In this document: one piece after another, positions 20,078 to 30,045 of the stretch
How positions within the stretch are numbered: the first letter of the stretch is position 1
How the letters are laid out: each line of letters starts with the position of its first letter
Assembly (NCBI RefSeq): GCF_009668025.1
Contig: NZ_WJXZ01000014.1
Location: forward strand, 1,769,097-1,833,096
From: Larkinella terrae
GTDB taxonomy: Bacteria > Bacteroidota > Bacteroidia > Cytophagales > Spirosomataceae
Direction: 5' to 3'
Length of the DNA: 64,000 nt
Position numbers and translations under genes: made by a program
The notes under the pieces: generated by a model
The model's database searches: none
Told to the model about the DNA's origin: nothing
What the model saw: the letters and a program-made list of their open reading frames with translations, nothing else

Positions 20078-20548
20078 ATGGCAAATCGAAACAATGCAAT
20101 TTTGGAATCCCTGGGTAGCGGTTTGATCGGCGCAGGTGTGCTGACGGCTCTCCACGAAACTGCCCGGCACCTTATTGACGAAGCTCCCAGAGCCGATCTC
20201 CTGGGAATGCGGGCTATTCAGAAAGTAATGGAGAAAACAGATGCCGAACCGCCTGATGACCGGGAACTTCATACCTGGGCATTAGGGGGCGACCTGGTTT
20301 CCAATGCGCTTTATTACAGCCTGATCGGGCTGACAAAACCCCGGCACGCGCTGCTGGCGGGCGCAGCGCTGGGACTTGCCGCCGGAGCGGGCGCTGTTGG
20401 GTTACCCGGCCCGCTGGGATTGGGAACCGAGCCTACCCGTCGCACGACCGCAACGGCTGCGATGACTGTCGGCTGGTACCTCATCGGTGGGTTGGCAGCT
20501 GCGGGCGCTTACGCCTTCTTTAAGAAACGGCGAAAGAATGCTGAATAA
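20078..20548 (+). CDS. Membrane protein of unknown function
   Basis: A 156-residue protein not matched to a named family by eye. The N-terminus has a Gly-rich helix (LGSGLIGAGVLTALHETAR), an acidic middle (TDAEPPDDRE), then an Ala/Gly-rich membrane helix (LAGAALGLAAGAGAVGL) and another near the C-terminus (WYLIGGLAAAGAYAFF) ending in KKRRKN, which suggests a cytoplasmic tail. Coding character is good and it has its own terminator. Confidence 0.7.
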   Translation: MANRNNAILESLGSGLIGAGVLTALHETARHLIDEAPRADLLGMRAIQKVMEKTDAEPPDDRELHTWALGGDLVSNALYYSLIGLTKPRHALLAGAALGLAAGAGAVGLPGPLGLGTEPTRRTTATAAMTVGWYLIGGLAAAGAYAFFKKRRKNAE

Positions 20549-20586
20549 TCCCGGTTTTTATAAGAGAAGCTTACTTTGACTACCTA

Positions 20587-20621
20587 AGCCATTCCAATTC
20601 AATCGGGATGGCTATTTTTTT
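20587..20621 (+). terminator. Rho-independent terminator
   Basis: AGCCATTCC and GGGATGGCT pair with one mismatch and are followed by ATTTTTTTG. Confidence 0.8.
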
Positions 20622-20710
20622 GTTAACCAGGGACGATCTTGGAAATTTCTTATTGGATTGCCTTTTATTTTAAACAGTTAATCCTGTGGATGGTTAAACT
20701 CCCAATGAAC

Positions 20711-20734
20711 CGATTAACCGGAACTAGTTAATCG
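20711..20734. promoter_or_regulatory. Perfect 8-bp dyad upstream of the receiver gene
   Basis: CGATTAAC and GTTAATCG face each other across eight bases, 30 bases before the receiver gene start. Related GTTAA words occur just upstream (AGTTAATCC, GGTTAAACT). It could be a regulator binding site; no regulator is identified. Confidence 0.4.
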
Positions 20735-20763
20735 TTCATACCTATGAATATAACCTTCAGACT

Positions 20764-21198
20764 ATGGCCTTGGCAACGTTGACGAATGGTCCTCTGGTGT
20801 ACATTGACGATGACGAAGACAATCATTTTATTTTTGAACGAATCATCAATGAGTTGAATTTGACCAATCAACTCCGTTTATTTCAAGAGGGAGAAGAATT
20901 TCTTTCCTATTTGCAAGCTACCCGGGAAAAACCCCTTTTGATTTTGTGTGACCTGAATATGGGTGGCATGAGCGGCCTGGAGCTAAAGCATCGCATTGAC
21001 ACGGACGAGTTTTTAAGGATGAAGGCAATACCCTTCATTTTTTATACGGCACTGGCGAGTCCTCAGCAGGTTACGGAAGCTTATAAGGCCACCATCCAGG
21101 GTTTTCATCTCCGACCGACCACCTTTACGGAAACCAAAGAGCAAATCAATTTAATCGTCCGATATTGGCAGAATTGTTTACACCCGAACAGTTTCTAA
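20764..21198 (+). CDS. Stand-alone response regulator receiver domain
   Basis: The protein has 144 residues and consists of a single receiver domain without an output domain. The acidic pocket is IDDDEDN near residue 14, the phospho-acceptor Asp is in LCDLNMGGMSG, and the switch Thr is in FIFYTALAS. The conserved Lys before the cis-Pro is replaced by Arg (QGFHLRP instead of QGYFxKP). Such proteins relay phosphoryl groups or act by protein contact. It is convergent with the ECF sigma factor and no cognate kinase is adjacent. Confidence 0.88.
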   Translation: MALATLTNGPLVYIDDDEDNHFIFERIINELNLTNQLRLFQEGEEFLSYLQATREKPLLILCDLNMGGMSGLELKHRIDTDEFLRMKAIPFIFYTALASPQQVTEAYKATIQGFHLRPTTFTETKEQINLIVRYWQNCLHPNSF

Positions 21199-21269
21199 TT
21201 CGCTTTCTCACCAGAAAACCTTGTTTTGAACTCTCAGACAGGATTTTACGCTATTGCGTGAACCGGAAC

Positions 21270-21806
21270 TTACCGCTCGGAAGAAAACCGGTTTTTAAGT
21301 TCAATCAAGGCCATCCGAACCCTGGTTTTGACTGTTCCCAGGGGCAAGGCCAATTCGTCGGCCGCCTGTTGCTGCGTGTAACCCTGAAAGTAAATCAATT
21401 CAATAACCGCCTGATGGTCCGGCGATAAAGCCGACAGAACCGTTTCCCGCAGTCCAACCAGGTTTTCGTTCGTTAGGATGGTTTCGCCCATCTTCCATTG
21501 AAATTCCACGGAGTTAGTATAATCGGGACTGCGCAGGTAATCCAGCGTTGTGTTGCGGGCAATTTTTAATAACCAGGTGAACAAACGCCCTTTTGCCGGA
21601 TCGTAACGGTGAATCTGCTGCCAGACTTTGATGAATGTCTCCTGCAATAAATCTTCCGCCTGAACCTGGTCATTCACCATGCGGTTGATGAATCCCAGAA
21701 GCGTAGAACCATAATAATCGTATAACTCACTGTACGCCTTGCGACTATATTGAATCAACCCTTCCAGTAATAAGGCTTCCTGGTCGGCAGTTAAATACTT
21801 TTTCAA
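21270..21806 (-). CDS. RNA polymerase ECF-type sigma factor
   Basis: Region 2 is seen in DLLQETFIKVWQQIHRYD and RLFTWLLKIARNTTLDYL, and region 4 in LSPDHQAVIELIYFQGYTQQQA and LPLGTVKTRVRMAL. The start is unclear: no ATG is in a suitable place. A TTG at 21806 gives 178 residues, normal for the group; the frame stays open to another TTG at 21920. No anti-sigma gene follows, unlike many SigK-type loci, because the next gene is convergent. It is divergent from a secreted-protein gene it might control. Confidence 0.88.
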   Translation of the reverse strand: MKKYLTADQEALLLEGLIQYSRKAYSELYDYYGSTLLGFINRMVNDQVQAEDLLQETFIKVWQQIHRYDPAKGRLFTWLLKIARNTTLDYLRSPDYTNSVEFQWKMGETILTNENLVGLRETVLSALSPDHQAVIELIYFQGYTQQQAADELALPLGTVKTRVRMALIELKNRFSSER

Positions 21807-22139
21807 TGCAATTCCTTCGATGTTGAGCGGAGTAGAGTGACTGTGCCAGGCGGAAGCGGTTTTAGGTTGAGCGTATTCATACGTACGAAAAAGCCGCCGA
21901 TTGCGATTCGTACAAATCAATTTATTTACATTTTAACCTCTTCGATTTCAACCGTTACGATCCGAAGAATGGCTTGATTTCGTTCACACTCGTCCCTCAA
22001 TGCGCCACACTCATCGGCCTCATTTACACGCTCGTCGCCTTTGATTTTCAGGCCTGACCATCCCGTCGCAACTTTGTTTCATCGGATCGCCGATGGATCG
22101 AATCGGCCGAACGGATACAGAAACTAAACTTTAAAAGCC

Positions 22140-22493
22140 ATGAAAAAAATAGGAATGCTAATGCTGGGACTGCTAGCCGGTACCGTATCATTCGCTCATC
22201 AACCGCTCACTTCGACTACACCGGCGCGGCTGGTAATGAACACCGAAAATAAAATCAGACTCTACGTACAGCCGCTTCAGAGCAAGGGGCAACTGGCCAT
22301 CTGGGATGCCAACGGTCGACCGGTTTACTTCTCAACGGTTGCGCTTCAGAAAGGATTAAGCCGGCAATTCGACTTCTCAAGTCTTAGCGCGGGTACCTAC
22401 CGGTTAACGCTCCAGACAAACGCGGAAACGGTTACAAAGCGGTTTGTGGTGCAGGCTAATCCGAATGAAAGCTTTGTCGTTCAGGAACCGTAA
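22140..22493 (+). CDS. Small secreted protein resembling a free T9SS sorting domain
   Basis: The protein has 117 residues with a signal peptide at 1-19 (cleavage near SFA-HQ). The mature part is a single beta-sandwich like a type A sorting tail: RLYVQPLQSKGQLAIWDANG, then SSLSAGTYRLTLQT and a closing KRFVVQ, which can be lined up with the tail of the M4 protease in this window. Here the domain stands alone without cargo. It might be a decoy, an adaptor or a periplasmic protein that reuses the fold. It is divergent from the ECF sigma factor. Confidence 0.75.
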   Translation: MKKIGMLMLGLLAGTVSFAHQPLTSTTPARLVMNTENKIRLYVQPLQSKGQLAIWDANGRPVYFSTVALQKGLSRQFDFSSLSAGTYRLTLQTNAETVTKRFVVQANPNESFVVQEP

Positions 22494-22572
22494 AAACCGC
22501 TTATTCCATAAGTAAACCACGTATTAGACCCATCTAATCATTATTAAATCACGCAGTTAACCAATTATCAAA

Positions 22573-22959
22573 ATGAAAAAAGTAAGCCTTTTCCTGTTTG
22601 TTTTTTTTCTGAGTATTGCCAGTAAGGGCATCTCGCAAACCACAAACCCGTCGGACTTTTTTGTCGGAAAATGGGAAATTACCATCAGCGGAACGCCAAC
22701 CGGTAATTCTGTGCTGGTGACCGAATTGAGCCGGAAAGACGGCAAGTTGACCGGTGAGTTGAAAGACCCGTCGGGAACGAATCCTCAGGCCGTTGCGATT
22801 ACAAAAATCGAGGAAGAAGAAGGGAAAAAACTGACCATTTACTTTAATACCGAGCAGGCTGGCGAGATTGCCCTGGCACTGGAGAAAGTCGATGACGATC
22901 ATTTAAAGGGAATGTTGATGAGTATGCTGGAGTCGACGGCAGTACGAATTAAAAAATAA
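22573..22959 (+). CDS. Secreted lipocalin-like protein of unknown function
   Basis: The protein has 128 residues with a signal peptide (about 1-21, SKGIS-QT). The mature part begins FFVGKWEITISG, the GxW pattern of lipocalin-like barrels, followed by alternating strands (KLTGELKDPSG, KKLTIYFNT, EIALALEKVDDDHLKGML). No exact family is recognised. It is 79 bp after the preceding secreted gene and may share its transcript. A perfect 12-bp hairpin follows. Confidence 0.7.
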   Translation: MKKVSLFLFVFFLSIASKGISQTTNPSDFFVGKWEITISGTPTGNSVLVTELSRKDGKLTGELKDPSGTNPQAVAITKIEEEEGKKLTIYFNTEQAGEIALALEKVDDDHLKGMLMSMLESTAVRIKK

Positions 22960-22989
22960 CCACCATTAGTGTGGATCAACCGGGATTTT

Positions 22990-23023
22990 GCGCCCTGAGG
23001 ACAATCCAAGCTCCTCAGGGCGC
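22990..23023 (+). terminator. Perfect 12-bp hairpin after the lipocalin-like gene
   Basis: GCGCCCTGAGGA and TCCTCAGGGCGC pair exactly around ten bases. A T-run is missing, so termination efficiency is unclear. Confidence 0.65.
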
Positions 23024-23134
23024 TGTTACTGAGACCGGTTTCCTTGTTCCGTGAGGAGAAAGAAACGATTAACTCCTTTTCGATTCGCGGACCGGGCGCC
23101 CGTTACCCCTTTTACTTTCGCACCTTGATATTGT

Positions 23135-24235
23135 ATGGCCGCATTACTGACATACCGACAAAAATGGCAGTTGGCAATCCGGCTTCTTCTCCTGTATTCG
23201 CCCCTGTTGTTGTACATCAACCTGCCCGAACCGGTCCGCAATCCGGCCAAGCTCGTTGAGATTTTTCCAATTATCGGCGTGGTGATTCTGATTGCGCTGG
23301 TTCTGTATTTTATCTGGATTGTGGTAACGGACTGGATTCAGAATCAGCTATTTCGCTGGTTTGGGGAGGATTTTTTACTGGACTTTAACTGGGGAGCGAT
23401 GATTCTGACCATGCTGATTTCGCTGGGGCTGGCCTTATCCTACGCCCAGGTTTACCAGTGGCTCACGTCAGCGGTTTTCTCCCTGATCTTTCAGATCGAT
23501 ACAGTCCAGCAGCGAGCTCCGCTGTTTGGACCGGAAGTAGCCGCTTATTTGCAGCGCGTGAACACGGTTTTCAATATGGTGGTGATGCTGTCGGCCTTTT
23601 ACCTGACCATTCTTTCGCGCTCGTTTCAGCAACTGAAAGATGTTCAGCTCCGCGCCGAACGGTCGGAGAAAGAAGCCGCCCTGAGTCAGGTGGAAGCCCT
23701 AAAAAACCAATTGAGTCCCCATTTTCTCTTCAACAGCCTGAGTATTCTGACCTCGATGGTGCATGAAGATGCCGATTTGTCCGAACAATACATCAAACAA
23801 CTTTCCAGGGTGTATCGCTACATTCTCGAGCAGCGCGATCAGCAGTTGGTAACTCTTAAAACGGAAATTGAATTCATTGAATCGTATACTTTTTTGCTGC
23901 AAATCCGCTTTGAAAACAAGTTTGATGTCCGGATTGAGCTAAGCCCGGCCCAGCAAAATCAGTATCGAATTGCTCCGTTATCGCTCCAGCTTCTGGTCGA
24001 AAATGCGGTTAAGCACAACCGGATGTCGGTCCAGGAGCCCCTTCACATCCGGATTTACGGTCAGGATGAGGAGTTGGTGATCGAAAATCCCTGGTTGCCC
24101 CGCGACCAGCCGGAAGTTTCGACCGGCCTGGGATTGCAGAATATCGTGAACCGGTATGTTCTGTTAACGCGTCGGCCGGTTTGGTATGGCCATCTGAATG
24201 AGTTTTTTATCGTTAAAATTCCCCTCCTGACATGA
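23135..24235 (+). CDS. LytS-type sensor histidine kinase
   Basis: The protein has 366 residues. About four membrane helices occupy residues 13-165 (IRLLLLYSPLLLYI, VVILIALVLYFIWIVV, MILTMLISLGLAL, MVVMLSAFYLTIL). They are followed by a short coiled coil and the His_kinase motif with the phospho-accepting His in LSPHFLFNSL. The N-box is in LLVENAVKHN and the glycine loop in TGLGLQNI. It overlaps the LytTR regulator by four bases (ATGA), so the pair forms a two-component system. No extracellular sensor domain is present; the signal is likely sensed in the membrane. Confidence 0.93.
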   Translation: MAALLTYRQKWQLAIRLLLLYSPLLLYINLPEPVRNPAKLVEIFPIIGVVILIALVLYFIWIVVTDWIQNQLFRWFGEDFLLDFNWGAMILTMLISLGLALSYAQVYQWLTSAVFSLIFQIDTVQQRAPLFGPEVAAYLQRVNTVFNMVVMLSAFYLTILSRSFQQLKDVQLRAERSEKEAALSQVEALKNQLSPHFLFNSLSILTSMVHEDADLSEQYIKQLSRVYRYILEQRDQQLVTLKTEIEFIESYTFLLQIRFENKFDVRIELSPAQQNQYRIAPLSLQLLVENAVKHNRMSVQEPLHIRIYGQDEELVIENPWLPRDQPEVSTGLGLQNIVNRYVLLTRRPVWYGHLNEFFIVKIPLLT

Positions 24236-24999
24236 ACGTGGTCATTATTGAAGATGAAGATCGCAACGCCCGGCAACTGGAGCGGTTATTGAAAAAATAT
24301 GACCCGACGATTCATATCATGGCGCAGTTGCCCTCGGTAAAGGAAGCGGTGGAATGGTTTGGGCAACGCAGCCAGTCGTCTCTGCCCGACCTGGCTTTTA
24401 TGGATATTCACCTCGAGGATGGGCTCTCTTTCCGCATTTTTGAACACCTGCACCTGACCCTGCCCATCATTTTCACGACGGCCTATGATGAATACATGCA
24501 GAAGGCATTCAAGGTCAACAGCATCGATTACCTGCTAAAACCGGTTGCTTTTGAAGAACTGGTGGCGGCAATGGAAAAATTCAAAACCATCCGAAACCAA
24601 CCGGTTTTACCCGATCTGAGTGCGCTGCTTCAGTTGATTCAAAAACCGCAGCCAGCCGGTTTCAGGGAACGGTTCATGGTCACGATTGGAACCAAAATAT
24701 TCAGTGTGGAAGTGTCCGATATTGCGTATTTCTATTCCGAAGAAAAAGCGACTTTCCTGCTTTCCAAAAGCGGGCAAATGCTGCCGCTGGAGTACAGCCT
24801 GGACCAACTGTCGGCTCAATTAAATCCGACTCATTTTTTTCGCGTAAGCCGCCAGTTTATCGTGGCCCGGACCGCCATTCAGGCCGTTCACGCATATTCG
24901 GCGGGGCGGCTCAAACTGGATTTGCAACCAATCGCTCGTCAGGAGGTATTTGTCAGCATCAGTCGCCTGTCGGATTTTAAGGACTGGCTGGGCCGCTAA
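24232..24999 (+). CDS. LytTR family response regulator
   Basis: The protein has 255 residues: a receiver domain with EDEDRN, the phospho-acceptor Asp in LAFMDIHLEDG, and Lys in YLLKPV, then a LytTR DNA-binding domain from about 150 (FMVTIGTKIFSVEVSDIAYF, THFFRVSRQFIV). Such regulators bind pairs of short direct repeats upstream of cell-surface or export genes. Partner kinase: the gene just upstream, overlapping by four bases. Confidence 0.94.
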   Translation: MNVVIIEDEDRNARQLERLLKKYDPTIHIMAQLPSVKEAVEWFGQRSQSSLPDLAFMDIHLEDGLSFRIFEHLHLTLPIIFTTAYDEYMQKAFKVNSIDYLLKPVAFEELVAAMEKFKTIRNQPVLPDLSALLQLIQKPQPAGFRERFMVTIGTKIFSVEVSDIAYFYSEEKATFLLSKSGQMLPLEYSLDQLSAQLNPTHFFRVSRQFIVARTAIQAVHAYSAGRLKLDLQPIARQEVFVSISRLSDFKDWLGR

Positions 25000-25039
25000 A
25001 AAAGTGGATTTGCGCCACCTGATCCTATTTTCCGTAAAA

Positions 25040-25071
25040 AAACCGTAGTCGTGTGCCACACGCTACGGTTT
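25040..25071. terminator. Two-way terminator between convergent genes
   Basis: AAACCGTAG-T-CGTGTG pairs with CACACG-CTACGGTTT almost without loop. A-rich and T-containing flanks on either side suit termination of both the LytTR gene and the sugar dehydrogenase gene. Confidence 0.8.
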
Positions 25072-25107
25072 CTACAACTATTACAGCCAGTTTGAAGCTG
25101 ACAATCG

Positions 25108-26316
25108 TTATTTTTTATCGACTTTGTACAGTCGGCCCTGGTCGGTGACAGCGTACAAGGCGCCGTCCTTGCCCTGGGTTACATCCCGAAACCGCTGCAT
25201 CTCGCCCGCAAGCAGTCGCTCTTCACCCACCACTTTATTTTTCTCTATCACGAGCCGCACGATGTGCATGCCGCTCAGCGAGCCAATAAAGAGGTTGTTT
25301 TTCCATTCGGGAATGCGGTCACCGCTGTAGAACGTCATTCCACTCGGCGAAACGGAAGGATCCCAGTAATAAACCGGTTGCTGAAGTCCTTCTTTTTGCT
25401 GAATGCCGTCACCCACTTTTTTTCCGCTGTACTCAATGCCGTAGGTAATGGTCGGCCAGCCGTAATTTTTTCCCGGCTCGATGCGGTTTACCTCATCACC
25501 ACCCCGGGGGCCAAATTCTGCCTCCCACAAATCGCCGGTAACTGGGTGGAACGCCAGGCCCTGTACGTTCCGGTGGCCGTAGGAGTACAGTTCCGGCCGG
25601 GCGTCGGCCTGTCCGGCAAATGGATTGCCTGCTGCCGGTTTTCCGTCTTTCGTAATCCGAATGACTTTGCCCAGACCCGAATTGATCGACTGCGCCTGGG
25701 GCCGGGTTTCCAGATCCGAACGCTCTCCGGTGCTGATCACCAGATTACCGGTTTTATCAATTAAAATCCGGCCGCCGTAATGCAGCGTTCCTTTGTAAGC
25801 GGGAGTCGCCTGGTAAATAACCGTCGCACCTTCAATGGTTTTTTCATCGGCCGACAGTTTTCCTTTTGCCACGGCGGTCAGATTGCCGTCCGCAGTTGGG
25901 TCAGAAAAAACCCAGTAGATCATCCGGTTAGTCGCAAAAGCGGGATCGACCCGGACCCCGAGAAGACCGCCCTGACCGGCCGAATTTACCTTCGGAATGC
26001 CCGTTATAGGCTCGCTTACCTTTCCATCCGTTGTGGCAATGCGCATGGTTCCGGCTTTTTCCGTTATAAGCAGACGCCCATCCGGCAGGCTGGTAATACC
26101 CCAGGGGTTTTTCAGGCCTTCCGCCAGTACTTTGCCTTCGTAGTTCGTTGCGGATTTAACACCGGCTACCCGGGTTTGACCGGCAAAAGCAGGCTTATAA
26201 GCTGAATTTGGCTCTTTGGTCTCCACCGGAGCACCGGTTTGTGTTGACGCACTCTGACCACAGGCGTTGAACGCCAGCGTAGCCCCCGCTAAGAACATGA
26301 TAATTCTGTTGCTCAT
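25108..26316 (-). CDS. PQQ-dependent aldose sugar dehydrogenase lipoprotein
   Basis: The protein has 402 residues. A lipoprotein signal ends at Cys19 (FNAC). The propeller of soluble aldose dehydrogenases follows: LKNPWGITSLPDGRLLITEK, GQGGLLGVRVDP, catalytic-type His in GTLHYGGRILID, GHRNVQGLAFHP, EFGPRGGDEVNRI, and GKNYGWP. These features match YliI/Asd-type enzymes that oxidise aldoses with PQQ outside the cytoplasmic membrane. It is a distant paralogue of the gene at 18679-19899. Confidence 0.92.
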   Translation of the reverse strand: MSNRIIMFLAGATLAFNACGQSASTQTGAPVETKEPNSAYKPAFAGQTRVAGVKSATNYEGKVLAEGLKNPWGITSLPDGRLLITEKAGTMRIATTDGKVSEPITGIPKVNSAGQGGLLGVRVDPAFATNRMIYWVFSDPTADGNLTAVAKGKLSADEKTIEGATVIYQATPAYKGTLHYGGRILIDKTGNLVISTGERSDLETRPQAQSINSGLGKVIRITKDGKPAAGNPFAGQADARPELYSYGHRNVQGLAFHPVTGDLWEAEFGPRGGDEVNRIEPGKNYGWPTITYGIEYSGKKVGDGIQQKEGLQQPVYYWDPSVSPSGMTFYSGDRIPEWKNNLFIGSLSGMHIVRLVIEKNKVVGEERLLAGEMQRFRDVTQGKDGALYAVTDQGRLYKVDKK

Positions 26317-27805
<1,489 letters not shown>

Positions 27806-27845
27806 AACTGACGGATGCATGGTATTAGGCGTGCATCCGTCAGTT
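27806..27845. terminator. Perfect 14-bp two-way terminator
   Basis: AACTGACGGATGCA and TGCATCCGTCAGTT pair exactly around 12 bases, starting one base after the reductase stop codon. The next gene is convergent. Confidence 0.8.
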
Positions 27846-27898
27846 CCTTTCTAACCTGAATCCAATTGGCGGCAGGCTAGTATCGATGAAACTCAAGA

Positions 27899-28669
27899 TC
27901 AGTCGCCAAAGGTATCAACCGTAATCGCTAAATCGTACAAGGTCGAACCAACAATCTGATCCTTTTCAAATAAGGTCGTCAGAGAGGACTCGTGGGCTTT
28001 TGATGAGCCAAGAATGGCTACGCCCAATTTTTGTCCGCTCACTTTATCACGAGCCGAAATTTTGTACATTCCAACAGGAATGTCTTCAATGTAATCGCTC
28101 CGTTGCGGCATCATTGCAACCAGTTTCTTGCCAGTACTTCCGTCGACCAGCGGGCCAACGGGCTCGAGTGTGATTTCCAGATTTTCGCTATCGATTTTAT
28201 TGAAATTGGGGTGCACCTCCAGCCGGGCACCAAGCGGACGACTCGTCTCGTCGTCATCGGCCGCCCGTTTTCCCGTCAGGCGAAACACGAAATTGCGAAC
28301 GGCCCCATCGTAGGCGGAAAAGACCCGCGTATCTTCCTGGTACAGCCCCATTTCAAAATTCTTATTGTGGTACTTGAGAGTTACTGTTCCGCTAACCGTG
28401 TAGGAGCCTTCGGCAATGCCGGTGGGCAATTTGAAGCGGTAATTTCCGGACGCATCGGTATACCCCGTGGAGGTTTTGTTGTAATAGTCGGTGTTGCTGG
28501 CCACAATAACGGCATTGGCAACGGGTTTGCCCTGACTGTCGACTACGCGCCCACTGACAATCCCTTCCTGAGGCTTACCCCCGGTGGAAGGGCCGTCGAT
28601 ACCGGGTTTGGTACAGGCTGCCGAACTCAGGAGGGCAACCAGGAGCAGAAGATAATAAACCGTTTTCAT
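27899..28669 (-). CDS. Lipoprotein with carboxypeptidase-regulatory-like (Ig-type) domain
   Basis: The protein has 256 residues from the ATG at 28669, chosen because it begins the lipoprotein signal MKTVYYLLLLVALLSSAAC (Cys19). Residues about 40-100 form a CarboxypepD_reg-like beta domain (GRVVDSQGKPVANAVIVASN, GYTDASGNYRFKLPTG). The remainder is beta-rich and unassigned. It is likely anchored in the outer membrane. A possible -7 box (TATTTTTG on the minus strand, 28703-28710) precedes it. Function unknown. Confidence 0.8.
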   Translation of the reverse strand: MKTVYYLLLLVALLSSAACTKPGIDGPSTGGKPQEGIVSGRVVDSQGKPVANAVIVASNTDYYNKTSTGYTDASGNYRFKLPTGIAEGSYTVSGTVTLKYHNKNFEMGLYQEDTRVFSAYDGAVRNFVFRLTGKRAADDDETSRPLGARLEVHPNFNKIDSENLEITLEPVGPLVDGSTGKKLVAMMPQRSDYIEDIPVGMYKISARDKVSGQKLGVAILGSSKAHESSLTTLFEKDQIVGSTLYDLAITVDTFGD

Positions 28670-28920
28670 AAAAGTGTGGATTTGGATGTTTGATAGATGG
28701 GTCAAAAATAGAACCTTCAACACCCGGTTTGGAAACGGTTGTTTACCCAATTGTGGGATATGTATACTGAGTTGCTACCTGTAACGGATGGACTGTCAAT
28801 GGCGAATTCGATGAATTTGTCATGGAGAAAATCCAATTTATCTTCTGATGAGTATATTATTGGGCAGCCTGAACGGCGCTTCCTCAGAATTTGTTAAAAT
28901 GGTATAAACCAATCTTTTCT

Positions 28921-29577
28921 ATGAAATCTATTAAAACCGCTGTGTTGGGCTTGTTACTCCTGATTGGTTGTACGCCCGCTCAGACCCAGGATACCAATCC
29001 CGCAAAATTGCCCACACTAAAACCGGGCGAAGCGGTTGCCACGTTTGCCGGGGGCTGTTTCTGGGCGCAGGAAGAAGGATTTGATCAATTAAAGGGCGTT
29101 CGGGAAGTCATTTCGGGCTATGCGGGCGGAAATGTCAAAAATCCGACATACCGGCAGGTTGGAACGGATGAAACCGGTCATGCCGAATCGGTGCAGGTGT
29201 ATTACGATCCGGCGGTCATCAGTTACAATGAACTTCTCGATGCGTTTTTTGCCGGTCACGATCCCACAACGCTCAATCGGCAGGGCCCCGATGTCGGGCG
29301 AGATTACCGCTCGGTAGCCTTTTACCGCACACCAGCCGAAAAACAGGCCATTGAAGCCGCCATTCAGCGGACGAACGCGTCAAAGCATTACAAAAATCCG
29401 GTGGTGACGGAAGTGCTGCCGTTCACGGCATTTTACCCCGCCGAAAACTACCATCAGAATTACTGCAAACTGCATCCCAACCAGCCGTATATTCAGAGCG
29501 TATCAATCCCCAAAGTGGAAAAGCTCCGGAAAGCGATGAAAGGGAAGTTGAAAAAAGAAGGTGATTACGCCATTTAA
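28921..29577 (+). CDS. msrA: Peptide-methionine (S)-S-oxide reductase, lipoprotein form
   Basis: The protein has 218 residues from the ATG at 28921. A lipobox LIGC (Cys17) shows export and lipidation, unlike the common cytoplasmic MsrA. The catalytic Cys46 lies in GGCFWAQEEGF. The substrate-binding residues are in ISGYAGG, GHAESVQVYYDP and a late FYPAENYHQNY. It would repair oxidised methionines of envelope proteins. No MsrB is adjacent. A 13-bp hairpin follows. Confidence 0.94.
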   Translation: MKSIKTAVLGLLLLIGCTPAQTQDTNPAKLPTLKPGEAVATFAGGCFWAQEEGFDQLKGVREVISGYAGGNVKNPTYRQVGTDETGHAESVQVYYDPAVISYNELLDAFFAGHDPTTLNRQGPDVGRDYRSVAFYRTPAEKQAIEAAIQRTNASKHYKNPVVTEVLPFTAFYPAENYHQNYCKLHPNQPYIQSVSIPKVEKLRKAMKGKLKKEGDYAI

Positions 29578-29617
29578 TGGCGCGAAACCGCTTGTTTAAT
29601 CCCCGTTATAGGGCAGG

Positions 29618-29657
29618 TTTTGGTAGCTGACGTAGTTAATTTTAGGTCAGCTACCAA
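29618..29657. terminator. Hairpin terminator between convergent genes
   Basis: TTTGGTAGCTGAC and GTCAGCTACCAAA pair exactly around 14 bases between msrA and the small acidic gene. Confidence 0.75.
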
Positions 29658-29662
29658 AGCTG

Positions 29663-29968
29663 TTACTCGTTTTCCGGATCAATATCGATTGTCAAATCAT
29701 CGATATCGCCTTCATAGGCCAACGAATTAGAGCGGTTTTCGGCCGTATTGATGGCTGTATGGGTATCGCTGTAAAGCATCGTGTCGAGTGCTTCATCACT
29801 TCCCTTATTGTAGTTATCCTCAGCACCCAGACCCAGATCCGTGTACATCGGAGCCGTATCGGCTGCTGAAAGCGGTGGAAGCTCATCCTCTTCGTAAGGT
29901 TCTGAAGAGCGATTGGTGTCGGGTTTTGGAGCGTCTGAATCCAGTTCTCCTTTCTTCTGATTTTCCAT
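29663..29968 (-). CDS. Small acidic, probably disordered protein
   Basis: The protein has 101 residues, rich in Asp, Glu, Ser and Thr, with no hydrophobic core (ENQKKGELDSDAPKPDTNRS at the start, DIDDLTIDIDPENE at the end). No family recognised. It has an ATG start, its own flanking hairpin and a normal gap to the next gene, which supports coding, but its function cannot be guessed. Confidence 0.6.
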   Translation of the reverse strand: MENQKKGELDSDAPKPDTNRSSEPYEEDELPPLSAADTAPMYTDLGLGAEDNYNKGSDEALDTMLYSDTHTAINTAENRSNSLAYEGDIDDLTIDIDPENE

Positions 29969-30045
29969 AATTCGTCATTTCTGATTATGGAAGTATAACA
30001 TCCAGCCGATCCAATTGTTGGAAACTCCGACCGATTGGGCGGGTT

